Of a stretch of 64,000 bases of DNA, positions 16,102 through 24,486 are shown in pieces (the stretch's first letter is position 1; each line of letters opens with the position of its first letter). The notes beneath the pieces were generated by a model. That model worked only from the letters and a program-made list of their open reading frames with translations, searched no databases and had not been told where the DNA came from. The DNA is taken from NCBI RefSeq assembly GCF_900199545.1, contig NZ_LT962671.1:1284814-1348813 (forward strand), written 5' to 3'. Made by a program: the position numbers and the translations under genes. This stretch comes from Raoultibacter massiliensis (GTDB lineage: Bacteria; Actinomycetota; Coriobacteriia; Coriobacteriales; Eggerthellaceae).

Positions 16102-17607
16102 TTAGTCCCCCATCCCATTCAGAAGGTCGTCAATCCGGTCAATCTGAGCACGGAAATCTTCGATTACAGCATCTTCGAGCTGTCGGTACTCTTCGGAATC
16201 GAGCGGCTGGTAGGCCGCAAGCTTCTCAAACATGTTGTCGGCCGTTACCGGCATGTAGCGGCGAGCGACCAGGCTCGCCTTGTACGCATCCTCGACCGCT
16301 TCGCGAGCGGCCATGTAGATGTCGAATCGCGACATACCCGCCGAATACCGCACAAGCGCGGACCGATCGATGGAACGCATCGACGGATGCTCCGATGCGA
16401 TCCGTATCCACAGATCGGCACGCTCCGAAGGCGAAGGGTCGTCGATGTCGACCACCGTCACCGGATCGAGCAGATCGTAGAAGAACCCGTCGATTTCTCC
16501 GTCGCCTCCCGCGGAGGCGAGCACGTACACTTCGGGATTCTCCACCGCCGAACGGATGAGGTTGATAGCTTCGCGCGCTCCGCGCGACAGCTGGGCGTAT
16601 GCGAACATGCCCATCTCGTCGGAGCCGGCATCGGCAAGCGGGGATCCCCACAGATCGACGTCCTCAAGCACCAGGATGCCGCCGCCCTCGAAAGCGTTCT
16701 TCGCAGCGTTGAGCTTCGGTTGGTTGTCGGCCTGCGCCATGACGCACAGCACGGGCATGCCCTGCAGGTTCTCCTCCATGTGCATGCGGATGGCGGGCAG
16801 CCCGATTTCTCCGAGCGTGGCCGACATGAACTGGTTCGCATCCTCGCGCACGGGCGCGCGGAACAGGTAGGTGTCGATGATGGGCATCTTCTTGAGGCCG
16901 TGGCGGACGTTGAGCGTCTCGACGAGCTCTTGGAACTGAGGGTCGTCCTGCATGCCCACACCGAAGCCGTTCATCGTCTTGACGGCGTCCCGAAACCCCA
17001 CGATATCGCGATACGTGAGCTTCTCGATGTATTCGGCATTCGAAACGGAAGCAGCCTTGCCCTCGGCCTTTTCCGAAAGCTGCGGCTCTCCCCCCGCCTT
17101 CTCAATGGCCTTACGCTCCTCTTTGCGGAAAGGCATGAGGGAGGGGGCTCCCGTCTCGCGGTGCTCGACCTTCATCATGAACGGAGCCGACGAGAGGCCG
17201 AGGAAATCCTGCGAGATCATATCGGTCATATCCTCGAGATCTTCGCGCGTGAGCCCGAACTCTTCGAGTTTATCGAGGGCGAGGCGCTGCAGCTGCTCGG
17301 CGCACTCCGCGACCTCGTCGGGGGTCATGTACGGCTCGAGCTTCTCGAAGATGTATTCCGCCAAAGAGCGTTCTTTGAGCTTGCAGGCAAGACGCCATGC
17401 CTGGCGCAGCCCGTCAATTGCCGCATCGTTGGGCATGTAGGCGCCGTGCGTCGCCTTCTCGAAGGCCGCTAAGTAGAGGTGCATGCCCAAAACGGCATCG
17501 CCCGCTGCGCACGCCTGGGCGGCGCGGCGCAGGTATTCTGCCGCCGTGTTGTTCGTATCGTTGTTCTGGCTTGGTGAGCTGTTCGTATCCGCATCGTTTT
17601 CAAACAT
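16102..17607 (-). CDS. Degenerate AAA+-like protein with helical N-terminal region
   Basis: A 501-residue protein I recognise only by fold pattern. Residues 20-110 look like TPR/Sel1-type helices (LRRAAQACAAGDAVLGMHLYLAAFEKA). At about 240-260, where Walker A would be, the sequence is TYLFRAPVREDANQFMSATL, with no GKT/S. A Walker B-like strand ILVLEDVDLW (311-320), a sensor-1-like strand PEVYVLASAGGD (358-369) and a helical lid with PSPSERADLW and YSAGMSRFDIYMAAREAVEDA follow. This is the AAA+ order without a P-loop, so it probably does not hydrolyse ATP. It is coupled to the Rrf2 regulator. A scaffold or adaptor role is a guess. Confidence 0.6.
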   Translation of the reverse strand: MFENDADTNSSPSQNNDTNNTAAEYLRRAAQACAAGDAVLGMHLYLAAFEKATHGAYMPNDAAIDGLRQAWRLACKLKERSLAEYIFEKLEPYMTPDEVAECAEQLQRLALDKLEEFGLTREDLEDMTDMISQDFLGLSSAPFMMKVEHRETGAPSLMPFRKEERKAIEKAGGEPQLSEKAEGKAASVSNAEYIEKLTYRDIVGFRDAVKTMNGFGVGMQDDPQFQELVETLNVRHGLKKMPIIDTYLFRAPVREDANQFMSATLGEIGLPAIRMHMEENLQGMPVLCVMAQADNQPKLNAAKNAFEGGGILVLEDVDLWGSPLADAGSDEMGMFAYAQLSRGAREAINLIRSAVENPEVYVLASAGGDGEIDGFFYDLLDPVTVVDIDDPSPSERADLWIRIASEHPSMRSIDRSALVRYSAGMSRFDIYMAAREAVEDAYKASLVARRYMPVTADNMFEKLAAYQPLDSEEYRQLEDAVIEDFRAQIDRIDDLLNGMGD

Positions 17608-17821
17608 CGTCTCTCACCCCTTTTCGCTCGCGTATCTTGTACGGTTCATAAATGTGTAAGTTCGGGTATCATTTTAGTATGTCCGCGCCGAACGCATACG
17701 GTAAAGATCGTATTATGCAGAAATCGTCACACAACCGAAAGGAGACCATCGCTTCCTGCACGCATATCGCTTCCAGCTATATATAATATATTACAGTATA
17801 GTGCAACCCCAGGAAACACGG

Positions 17822-18637
17822 TCAGTTCCAATCGAGAATCTCCCAGCCTTTTCGCCGCGCGGCGCGTGCCAGCGGCTTATCGGGCGTAACCGCGTAGGCG
17901 TGCTTCGCCGAAGAGAGCAGCGCGCAATCGGAATGGTGATCCCCGTATGCGTATCCGAGCTCCCAATTCCCCTCGCCGTAACGCTCGTCGGCATAGCGGC
18001 GGATGGCGGCGATCTTCTCTTCACCCTCGACCGGCAGACCCTCAACCTCGCACGTATAGCAGCCCGCTTCGTCAACGCGCATTCGCGTCGAAACCTGATG
18101 GGAGAATCGGTGGAGCTCCATCGCGCGTAGAATGATCGGCTCGAACGTGGCCGAGACGATCACGACGTCGTGACCGGCAGCCGCATGGGCGGCCATCGTC
18201 TCGTCGGCTTGCTTGCGAAAACGACGATCGACCTTCTCGTCGTAAAACGTGCGCATGAACGCGTCCGCATCCTCGCGCCGCACGCCGAGAAACGCCCTGA
18301 ACACCAGTCCCCGCACCCAGCTTTCGTTCTGGGGCAGGCGCAGCTTGTAAGCCGCCGCCCACAAAAGGATCCTGAGCACCACGCTGTTTTCGAGCATGTC
18401 GTGCTGCATCAGGTAACGGACGAGCATAACCGGCGAATTGCCCGAGATGCTCGTGCCGTCGAAATCGAACACCGCAAGCTGAACGGGAGCGCCCGCCGCC
18501 TGAACGGCGCCATCGGCCGGCTCCGGCGTTTCAAGCGCCGCAGCCGGACAGCCGTCCTCGCTCGCAGCGCATACGCGCATCTGATCCGACGATATTGCCG
18601 GATCAGATGCGCTTTCTTCATTTCGAGTATCTGCCAT
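17822..18637 (-). CDS. HAD-superfamily (subfamily IB) phosphatase
   Basis: A 271-residue protein whose conserved part begins near residue 52. Motif I is FDFDGTS, motif II VSATFEP, the motif III Lys lies in GEEKIAAI, and motif IV is YGDHHSDCALL. This is the SerB/CicA-like HAD-IB pattern, acting as a cytoplasmic phosphatase on a small phosphorylated metabolite. The N-terminal 50 residues are low-complexity and poorly conserved in style. The ATG at 18637 has only a weak ribosome binding site, and a second in-frame ATG lies at 18580, inside a strong inverted repeat. The start is therefore uncertain. Confidence 0.85.
   Translation of the reverse strand: MADTRNEESASDPAISSDQMRVCAASEDGCPAAALETPEPADGAVQAAGAPVQLAVFDFDGTSISGNSPVMLVRYLMQHDMLENSVVLRILLWAAAYKLRLPQNESWVRGLVFRAFLGVRREDADAFMRTFYDEKVDRRFRKQADETMAAHAAAGHDVVIVSATFEPIILRAMELHRFSHQVSTRMRVDEAGCYTCEVEGLPVEGEEKIAAIRRYADERYGEGNWELGYAYGDHHSDCALLSSAKHAYAVTPDKPLARAARRKGWEILDWN
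18575..18612. repeat. 14-bp perfect inverted repeat at the 5' end of the HAD gene
   Basis: Arms GCGCATCTGATCCG (18575-18588) and CGGATCAGATGCGC (18599-18612) with a 10-base loop. It lies either within codons 9-21 of the HAD gene, as annotated, or in its leader if translation starts at 18580. It may be a hairpin that controls translation or terminates transcription from the ABC exporter operon upstream. It lacks a T run. Confidence 0.6.
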
Positions 18638-18699
18638 GCCCCAGTCTCTACGGTTTGATTCGACGCGTAAAGGATCGCAGGCATGCGCGGGCGCGCGGC

Positions 18700-20568
18700 C
18701 TAGTCCTCCACTTCGTCGATGCAGTCAACGAACTGTGAATTATACAGCTCCGAGTAAAAACCGCCAAGTGCGAGCAATTCCTCATGGGTTCCCTGCTCCA
18801 CGATATCGCCGTCGCGAATCACGAGGATGAGATCGGCGTTTTTGATGGTGGAGAGCCGATGCGCGATCACGAACGACGTGCGACCCCGCATGAGGTTGTC
18901 CATCGCCTTCTGGATGCGCTCTTCGGTTCGCGTATCGACCGAGCTCGTCGCCTCGTCCAAGATGAGCATGCGGCGGTTCGCAAGAATCGCCCGCGCGATC
19001 GTGAGCAGCTGGCGCTGACCTTGGCTAATGTTGCTCGCATCCTCGTTGATCTCCATGTCGTAGCCGCCTGGCTGCGTCTGGATGAAGTGATGCGCGTAAG
19101 CCGCCTTGGCCGCAGCCTCCACCTCCTCGTCGGTCGCGTTGAGATCGCCGTAGCGGATATTCTCGCGGATCGTGCCTTTGAACAGCCATGTATCCTGCAG
19201 AACCATGCCGAACATCGAGCGCAGATCGTCCCGCGCGAAATCGCGGATATCGTATCCGCCGATGCGGATCGAACCTGAATTCACATCGTAGAAGCGCATG
19301 AGCAGCTTCACCATGGTGGTTTTGCCCGCGCCGGTGGGTCCGACAAGCGCGACGGTTTGACCCTCGGTCACCTTCGCCGAGAAATCGTTGATGACGATCT
19401 TGTCGGGCGAATAACCGAAGCGCACATGGTCGAACTCGACCTTGCACTCGACCTCTTCCGACTTGACCTTCACATCGTCGCGCGCCTCCTCGGGTTCCTC
19501 GAGGAATTCGAACACGCGCTCGGCGGCAGCGGCCATCTGCTGGAGCACGTTGGACACCTGCGTCAGCTGCGTGATGGGCTGCGTGAAGTTCTTCACGTAC
19601 TGGATGAACGCCTGGATATCGCCGACCGTGATGACGCCCTGCACGGCAAGGAAGCTGCCCGCAACGGCCACGGCGACGTAGCCGAGATTGCCCACAAACG
19701 TCATGATCGGCATCATAAGACCCGAGATGAACTGCGATTTCCAGGCCGATTCGTAGAGCTTGTCGTTCGTCGCGTCGAAGCGCGTCGCCGCAGCATCTTC
19801 CTGATTGAACGCCTTCACGATGGCATGGCCCGAAAACGTTTCCTCAACCTGTCCGTTGATCGCACCGAGCGTTTTCTGCTGAGCCTTGAAGTAACCCTGG
19901 CTTCGCTTGACCACCACCATGATGAGGACGATGGAGATGGGCACCATGACCACGGTTATGAGCGTCATGAGCGGGTTGATCGAGAGCATCATGACGAACA
20001 CGCCGATGATGGTCGTGATCGAGGTGATGAGCTGCGTAACGCCCTGGTTGAGGCTCTGGCCGAGCGTGTCCACATCGTTGGTGATGCGCGAAAGCGTATC
20101 CCCCACCGAGTTGCGCTCGAAGTACCCCATGGGCATGCGGTCGATCTTCTCGGATATGCGCTTGCGCATAAGATAGCTCGTCCGCTGCGAGACGGAGCTC
20201 ATCATCCAACCCTGCACGAAAGAGCACAGAGCCGAGAGCAGATACAGGCCGAGCGTGAACATCAGAATCCGCGCGATCGCATCGAAGTCGATGCCGCCGG
20301 TTCCCGCAATCTTCGCCCCGATGCCGTTGAACAGCTCGGTCGTAGCCGTGGAGAGGACCTTCGGCCCCACGATGTTGAAAATGGTGGAACCGATGGCGAA
20401 CACGAACACGATGACTATCGCAACCTTGAAGTTGCCCATGAATTTGAGCATCTTCAAAAGCGTGCCCTTGAGATCCTTCGGCTTCTCTCCCGCCATCATC
20501 GCTCCGGGGCCGTGATGGCCTCCGCCGAATCCGCGCCGAGGCGGTCGCTTCGTTTCTTCCGCGCTCAT
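18700..20568 (-). CDS. ABC exporter half-transporter, second subunit
   Basis: A 622-residue fused membrane and ATPase protein of the heterodimeric multidrug/lipid type (YfiC-like). Six helices span about 45-340. The nucleotide-binding domain follows, with Walker A GPTGAGKTT, a degenerate signature NISQGQRQ and Walker B RMLILDEATSSVDTRTEE, which keeps the catalytic Glu. The start ATG overlaps the previous gene's stop (ATGA-type, 20565-20568). A Gly/His-rich N-terminus (GFGGGHHGPGAMM) precedes helix 1. With its partner it forms a typical pair with one consensus and one degenerate ATP site. Confidence 0.93.
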   Translation of the reverse strand: MSAEETKRPPRRGFGGGHHGPGAMMAGEKPKDLKGTLLKMLKFMGNFKVAIVIVFVFAIGSTIFNIVGPKVLSTATTELFNGIGAKIAGTGGIDFDAIARILMFTLGLYLLSALCSFVQGWMMSSVSQRTSYLMRKRISEKIDRMPMGYFERNSVGDTLSRITNDVDTLGQSLNQGVTQLITSITTIIGVFVMMLSINPLMTLITVVMVPISIVLIMVVVKRSQGYFKAQQKTLGAINGQVEETFSGHAIVKAFNQEDAAATRFDATNDKLYESAWKSQFISGLMMPIMTFVGNLGYVAVAVAGSFLAVQGVITVGDIQAFIQYVKNFTQPITQLTQVSNVLQQMAAAAERVFEFLEEPEEARDDVKVKSEEVECKVEFDHVRFGYSPDKIVINDFSAKVTEGQTVALVGPTGAGKTTMVKLLMRFYDVNSGSIRIGGYDIRDFARDDLRSMFGMVLQDTWLFKGTIRENIRYGDLNATDEEVEAAAKAAYAHHFIQTQPGGYDMEINEDASNISQGQRQLLTIARAILANRRMLILDEATSSVDTRTEERIQKAMDNLMRGRTSFVIAHRLSTIKNADLILVIRDGDIVEQGTHEELLALGGFYSELYNSQFVDCIDEVED

Positions 20569-22718
20569 GCGGCATCACCTCCTCCCAGTTCAGCAGCCGA
20601 GAGCTGCGACAGGGCAATCTCCCGATACGGCTCGCAATCGGCCATGAGCTCCTCGTGCGTGCCCTTCCCGACGACCTTTCCCTCGTCGAGGACTATGATC
20701 TGATCGGCCGAAAGCACCGTCGAGATGCGCTGGGCCACGATGACGACCGTCGCTTCGCCAAGCTGGTTATGAAGCGCCTGGCGCAGATCGGCGTCGGTCT
20801 TGTAGTCGAGCGCCGAGAAGCTGTCGTCGAACAAGAACGCGCGGGCATCGGTCGCAAGGGCGCGCGCAATGGCGAGCCTTTGGCGCTGCCCACCCGAAAC
20901 GTTGGTGCCGCCTTGGGATATCTCGCTTTGGAATCCGTCTTCCTTCGATTCGATGAAATCGCTTGCCTGGGCGATGGAGGCGGCGAATTCGATGCGGTCT
21001 TCGGGCATGCCCTCATCCGAATACGCGATGTTCGAAGCCACGGTTCCCGAGAACAGAAACGCCTTCTGGGGAACGTAGCCGAGCATGCTGCGGAGCTTTT
21101 CCTGAGAAAGCTCGCGCACGTCGACGCCATCGATGGTGATCGACCCGCTCGTAACGTCGTAGAAGCGCTCTATGAGCTTTACGACCGTCGATTTGCCGGA
21201 ACCGGTCGACCCGATGATGGCGGTCGTCTTTCCGGGTTCAGCGGTGAAGTCGACGTGTTCGAGCACGCACTCCTTCGAATCGGCGTACTTGAAGCACACG
21301 TCGTTGAACGCGATGCGCGCACCGCCCGCAGGCTCGATTCTCCCATCCTCGCTCGACGAGGGATCGCAGATCGTCGGTTCGGTTTCGAGCACCTCGTTCA
21401 CGCGCTGGGCGGCGACATCGGCGCGCGGCAGCATGATCGAGATCATGCCGATCATCAGAAACGACATGATGATGACCATCGAATACGTGATGAACGCAAT
21501 CATATCGCCGGTCTGTATGGTGCCGGCATCGATGTAGGAACCGCCGACCCACACGATGAGAACCGAGATGCCGTTCATCACGAGCATCATCACGGGCATC
21601 ATGAAGGTCATGACGCGATTCGTAAACAGCTGGGTTTTCATGAGCTTCGTGCTCGCGTCGTCGAAGCGCTCCTCTTCGAACTGCTGGCGATCGAAGGCGC
21701 GGATGACAGGCAGCCCCGTAAGTATCTCGCGCGATACGAGGTTCACCCGATCGATGAGCTTCTGCATGATCTTGAACTTGGGCATGGCCACCACCATGAG
21801 AACGGCGACGAGTATGCCGATGATGACCACCGCAACTACGATGATCCAGCTCATGGCGAGATTGGTCTGCGATACCATGATGATGCCGCCGATGGCGAGT
21901 ATCGGCGAATACAGCACCATGCGCAGCAGCATGACCGTTACCATCTGAATCTGCTGGATATCGTTGGTGCCCCTCGTGATAAGCGATGCAGCCGAGAAGC
22001 TCTGAACCTCTGCGTCCGAGAACGAGATGACCTTCTTGAACAGCCGTCCGCGAAGGCTGCGGCCTATCTTGGCCGCGGTTCGCGAGGCGATGAGGCCGAT
22101 GAATATGGCCGCCACCATGCCGAGCGCTGCAAGGCCGAGCATGATCGCGCCGATGCGCAGCAGGTAATTCATCTGCATGGCGCCCATATCGTAGCCAAGC
22201 TCCTCGTACTCGCCGATAGCAGCTTGGATGGCCTGCTGCTCGACCAGGGAATCGCCCACTTCGCCCATCTTCGCTTTCGCCTCGTCGACCATTTCGAGAA
22301 GCTGGTCTTTGGTGACCGCGCCCGAATCGTAGGCAGCCTTGAGCTGCGCGATATCGAAATCGGGGATCTGGCCGGCGTAATGGATGGAAACAAGGGGCAT
22401 GGCCATGATCGAATCGAGCTTTTCGATTTCGCTTCTTCCCGTGTCGTTGAGCCGGTATGTTCCCTGATCGCTTTCGGTGTAGGCAGCGCGGACCTTCGCC
22501 TCGTCTTCCGCAGGCAAGAGCATGCAGACTTCGTCGAACGTATCGGCGCGCATCTCGTCGAGTGCAACGTGTTCGACGCCCGATTGCTGGATTCCAACAT
22601 CGACGATATGCGATGTATAACGCGGAAGCGAGAGGTCGGTAAACGCCTGCACTACCAGCAGGAGCACAACCAGCAAAACCGCGAGCTTGGAATCCTTGAG
22701 ATAACGGATTATTCGCAT
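20565..22718 (-). CDS. ABC exporter half-transporter, first subunit with long external loop
   Basis: A 717-residue fused permease/ATPase. After the first helix (about 12-32) a loop of about 130 residues lies outside the membrane before helix 2, including DEVCMLLPAEDEAKVRAAYT and a helical EQQAIQAAIGEYEELGYD. The remaining helices lead to an ATPase domain with Walker A GSTGSGKSTVV and signature NVSGGQRQRLA. Walker B is FLFDDSFSALD, in which the catalytic Glu is Asp, the classic degenerate site of a heterodimer. ATG 22718 follows AAAAGGA by 6 bases. It lies 34 bases after the MarR regulator. Confidence 0.93.
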   Translation of the reverse strand: MRIIRYLKDSKLAVLLVVLLLVVQAFTDLSLPRYTSHIVDVGIQQSGVEHVALDEMRADTFDEVCMLLPAEDEAKVRAAYTESDQGTYRLNDTGRSEIEKLDSIMAMPLVSIHYAGQIPDFDIAQLKAAYDSGAVTKDQLLEMVDEAKAKMGEVGDSLVEQQAIQAAIGEYEELGYDMGAMQMNYLLRIGAIMLGLAALGMVAAIFIGLIASRTAAKIGRSLRGRLFKKVISFSDAEVQSFSAASLITRGTNDIQQIQMVTVMLLRMVLYSPILAIGGIIMVSQTNLAMSWIIVVAVVIIGILVAVLMVVAMPKFKIMQKLIDRVNLVSREILTGLPVIRAFDRQQFEEERFDDASTKLMKTQLFTNRVMTFMMPVMMLVMNGISVLIVWVGGSYIDAGTIQTGDMIAFITYSMVIIMSFLMIGMISIMLPRADVAAQRVNEVLETEPTICDPSSSEDGRIEPAGGARIAFNDVCFKYADSKECVLEHVDFTAEPGKTTAIIGSTGSGKSTVVKLIERFYDVTSGSITIDGVDVRELSQEKLRSMLGYVPQKAFLFSGTVASNIAYSDEGMPEDRIEFAASIAQASDFIESKEDGFQSEISQGGTNVSGGQRQRLAIARALATDARAFLFDDSFSALDYKTDADLRQALHNQLGEATVVIVAQRISTVLSADQIIVLDEGKVVGKGTHEELMADCEPYREIALSQLSAAELGGGDAA

Positions 22719-22752
22719 GGGTATCCTTTTCGAATCGTAAGTTTCGTCTTGT

Positions 22753-23253
22753 CTATCGTTTCGTGCGCGGGCAATGATGATCGACGCGTTCGATCTTTCC
22801 CGCCTCCGCTTGTTTTTCATGGAAGTCGAGTATCTTGTGCAAGGTGGCGACCATGTGGTCGATATCCTCGATCCCCACGTATTCGACCATTTCCGTCAGG
22901 TGCTGTTCGCGCATCTCATCGGCCTTCTGCGCTATCTCGTAGCCCCGTTCGGTCAATTCGAGCGAGACGGCCCGGAAATCGTCGCTGACGCGATGGCGCT
23001 CGACGTATCCTTTTTCCTCGAGCAGCTTGAGCGTCTGGGAGAGCGCACTCGGCGTCATATGCATGCGCTCGGCCAGAAAGCGCGGCTGCACGATCGGCTC
23101 GCCCTCTTCCCGAGCCGTATAGATGCCAACGACCACACGCGACTCCGTGAAGGTCAGCCCTTCGGGCGTGAGGAACGGAACGTACGCCCCTTTCCTGAAC
23201 CGCCTCATGATCTCGAGCAGACCCTGCTTCGTCTCTTTCGGTAAACCAGCCAT
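22753..23253 (-). CDS. MarR-family regulator of the ABC exporter
   Basis: A 166-residue MarR/SlyA-type winged-helix protein: FTESRVVVGIYTAREEG, then the recognition helix RMHMTPSALSQTLKLLEEKGYVERHR, then the wing DDFRAVSLELTERG. A C-terminal dimerisation helix follows. AGAAGG precedes ATG 23253. It heads the operon with the two ABC half-transporters, a common arrangement in which the MarR protein represses its own operon until a ligand binds. Confidence 0.93.
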   Translation of the reverse strand: MAGLPKETKQGLLEIMRRFRKGAYVPFLTPEGLTFTESRVVVGIYTAREEGEPIVQPRFLAERMHMTPSALSQTLKLLEEKGYVERHRVSDDFRAVSLELTERGYEIAQKADEMREQHLTEMVEYVGIEDIDHMVATLHKILDFHEKQAEAGKIERVDHHCPRTKR

Positions 23254-23278
23254 TGCGCGCCCTTCTCATATTTCGCAA

Positions 23279-23368
23279 GCATGCGGTGGGCATCGCCGAG
23301 CTCCAATGTCCACCGCATGCCAATACAATTTAGCTTCTAAACATTATCACTCCTTAATTGTTTTGCAA
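23279..23368 (-). promoter_or_regulatory. MarR-ABC promoter and leader inverted repeat
   Basis: On the minus strand, TTGCAA (23368-23363), a 16-base spacer and TGa-TAATGT (ending 23341) form a plausible extended -10 promoter. Just downstream, arms GCATGCGGTGG (23279-23289) and CCACCGCATGC (23310-23320) form an 11-bp perfect inverted repeat. This extends to 15 bp with one G:T pair, around a short loop. The placement suits a MarR operator or a leader hairpin that limits expression. Confidence 0.5.
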
Positions 23369-23532
23369 CATCACCACGACGTCGTAAGAAATCTTTCACA
23401 GTTCGCACACGCGATTGCGGCGAAAGGCCGCAAAGAAGAAGAGAAATTACGGGTAAAGCGCCTTTCGGCGGGAACGGCGCCCGCCCGAGGCGCAGTTCGG
23501 CCTGCGCCGCGAAGTCCAGGGCCCTGGCACTG

Positions 23533-23557
23533 AAAAAGCCTCCCGAAGGAGGCTTTT
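23533..23557 (-). terminator. Terminator downstream of tRNA-Asp
   Basis: On the minus strand, AAGCCTCC TTCG GGAGGCTT followed by TTT, 12 bases past the tRNA CCA end. The stable UUCG tetraloop stem and U tract are typical of an intrinsic terminator; the flanking A and T runs would let it work in both directions. Confidence 0.9.
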
Positions 23558-23568
23558 CAAAATTTAAA

Positions 23569-23645
<77 letters not shown>

Positions 23646-23865
23646 GTGCTTTCGCAGCGAAGGATATATTACTGGTAAACCGAGGCGCGCGCAATACCCA
23701 ATTTTAAAAACTTTGCGCACTCGAACCTCTCTCCACGGAAACGCTGCATCCCAGTACACGAACCGATGCGCTTTCCGACAGCAGGCCGCACAGCACGCAT
23801 GGCAGGACGGACCGAACGCAATGCGGTACCTGCTGCGCCGCCTGCGCGCGACGACGGCGCAGGCG

Positions 23866-24486
23866 CTACACCGCCCGCTGCTCGACGCGCGTGATGGAAA
23901 GCGCGTAGATGCCAGAATCGCCGTCAAGCATGTTCGCCAGCAGCACATCAGGGCGAAGGCTTCCGGTCGGCTTTGCATGCAGGGTGAACACGAGGATGTT
24001 CTTGTTCTGATCGATCTCCCCCACCAAGAATTCGGCGGGATCGAGAATCTTTTCCTTCTTTTTGCGCACCACCGTAATTTCATCGGGCACATCCAGGTGC
24101 TCCGGGGTATCGGAAAGCACGACGCGATACGTGCTTATCGGATAAGCGACCGAAGCAGCCAAATCGCGCGATCCGATATATTCGCACGAGGTCACCATGA
24201 GATCGGGCACGCTTGCCTCCATGAGCGCATCAGCCACCTTCTCGGGAGCGATGTAGCGCGTCATCTGCAAATCGAAGCACTCGCGCGTACCGCCGACGCC
24301 AACAGGCAGTGCAGCGCCGAAGGCAATCTTCATGTGGGGCGAAAATCCCTGCGAGATCGCATAGGGAAGCCCCGCGCGTCGCACGGCGCGCTCGAGGGCG
24401 CGAGCAACCTCGAGATGCGAAAGCATCGCGCAACGACCGCTTTTGCGGAAGTATACGCGCAGGCGGAAGTTCGACGGATCAGGCAT
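23866..24486 (-). CDS. DUF2344 / TIGR03936 radical SAM-linked protein
   Basis: A 206-residue protein with the DUF2344 pattern: RLRVYFRKSGRCAMLSHLEVARALERAVRRAGLPYAISQGFSPHMKIAFG. It is usually fused or adjacent to a B12-binding-type radical SAM protein, and here it overlaps that gene by 8 bases. Its biochemical role is not established in my knowledge, and the constant pairing suggests it assists the radical SAM enzyme, possibly in RNA or ribosomal modification. It is the last gene of a long run starting at mreB. Confidence 0.88.
   Translation of the reverse strand: MPDPSNFRLRVYFRKSGRCAMLSHLEVARALERAVRRAGLPYAISQGFSPHMKIAFGAALPVGVGGTRECFDLQMTRYIAPEKVADALMEASVPDLMVTSCEYIGSRDLAASVAYPISTYRVVLSDTPEHLDVPDEITVVRKKKEKILDPAEFLVGEIDQNKNILVFTLHAKPTGSLRPDVLLANMLDGDSGIYALSITRVEQRAV

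Noticed and set aside
20655..22988. A 777-codon plus-strand open frame opposite the ABC exporter gene
   Set aside because: Exact antisense shadow of a well-supported ABC gene, His/Asp/Arg-rich, without domain motifs or ribosome binding site.
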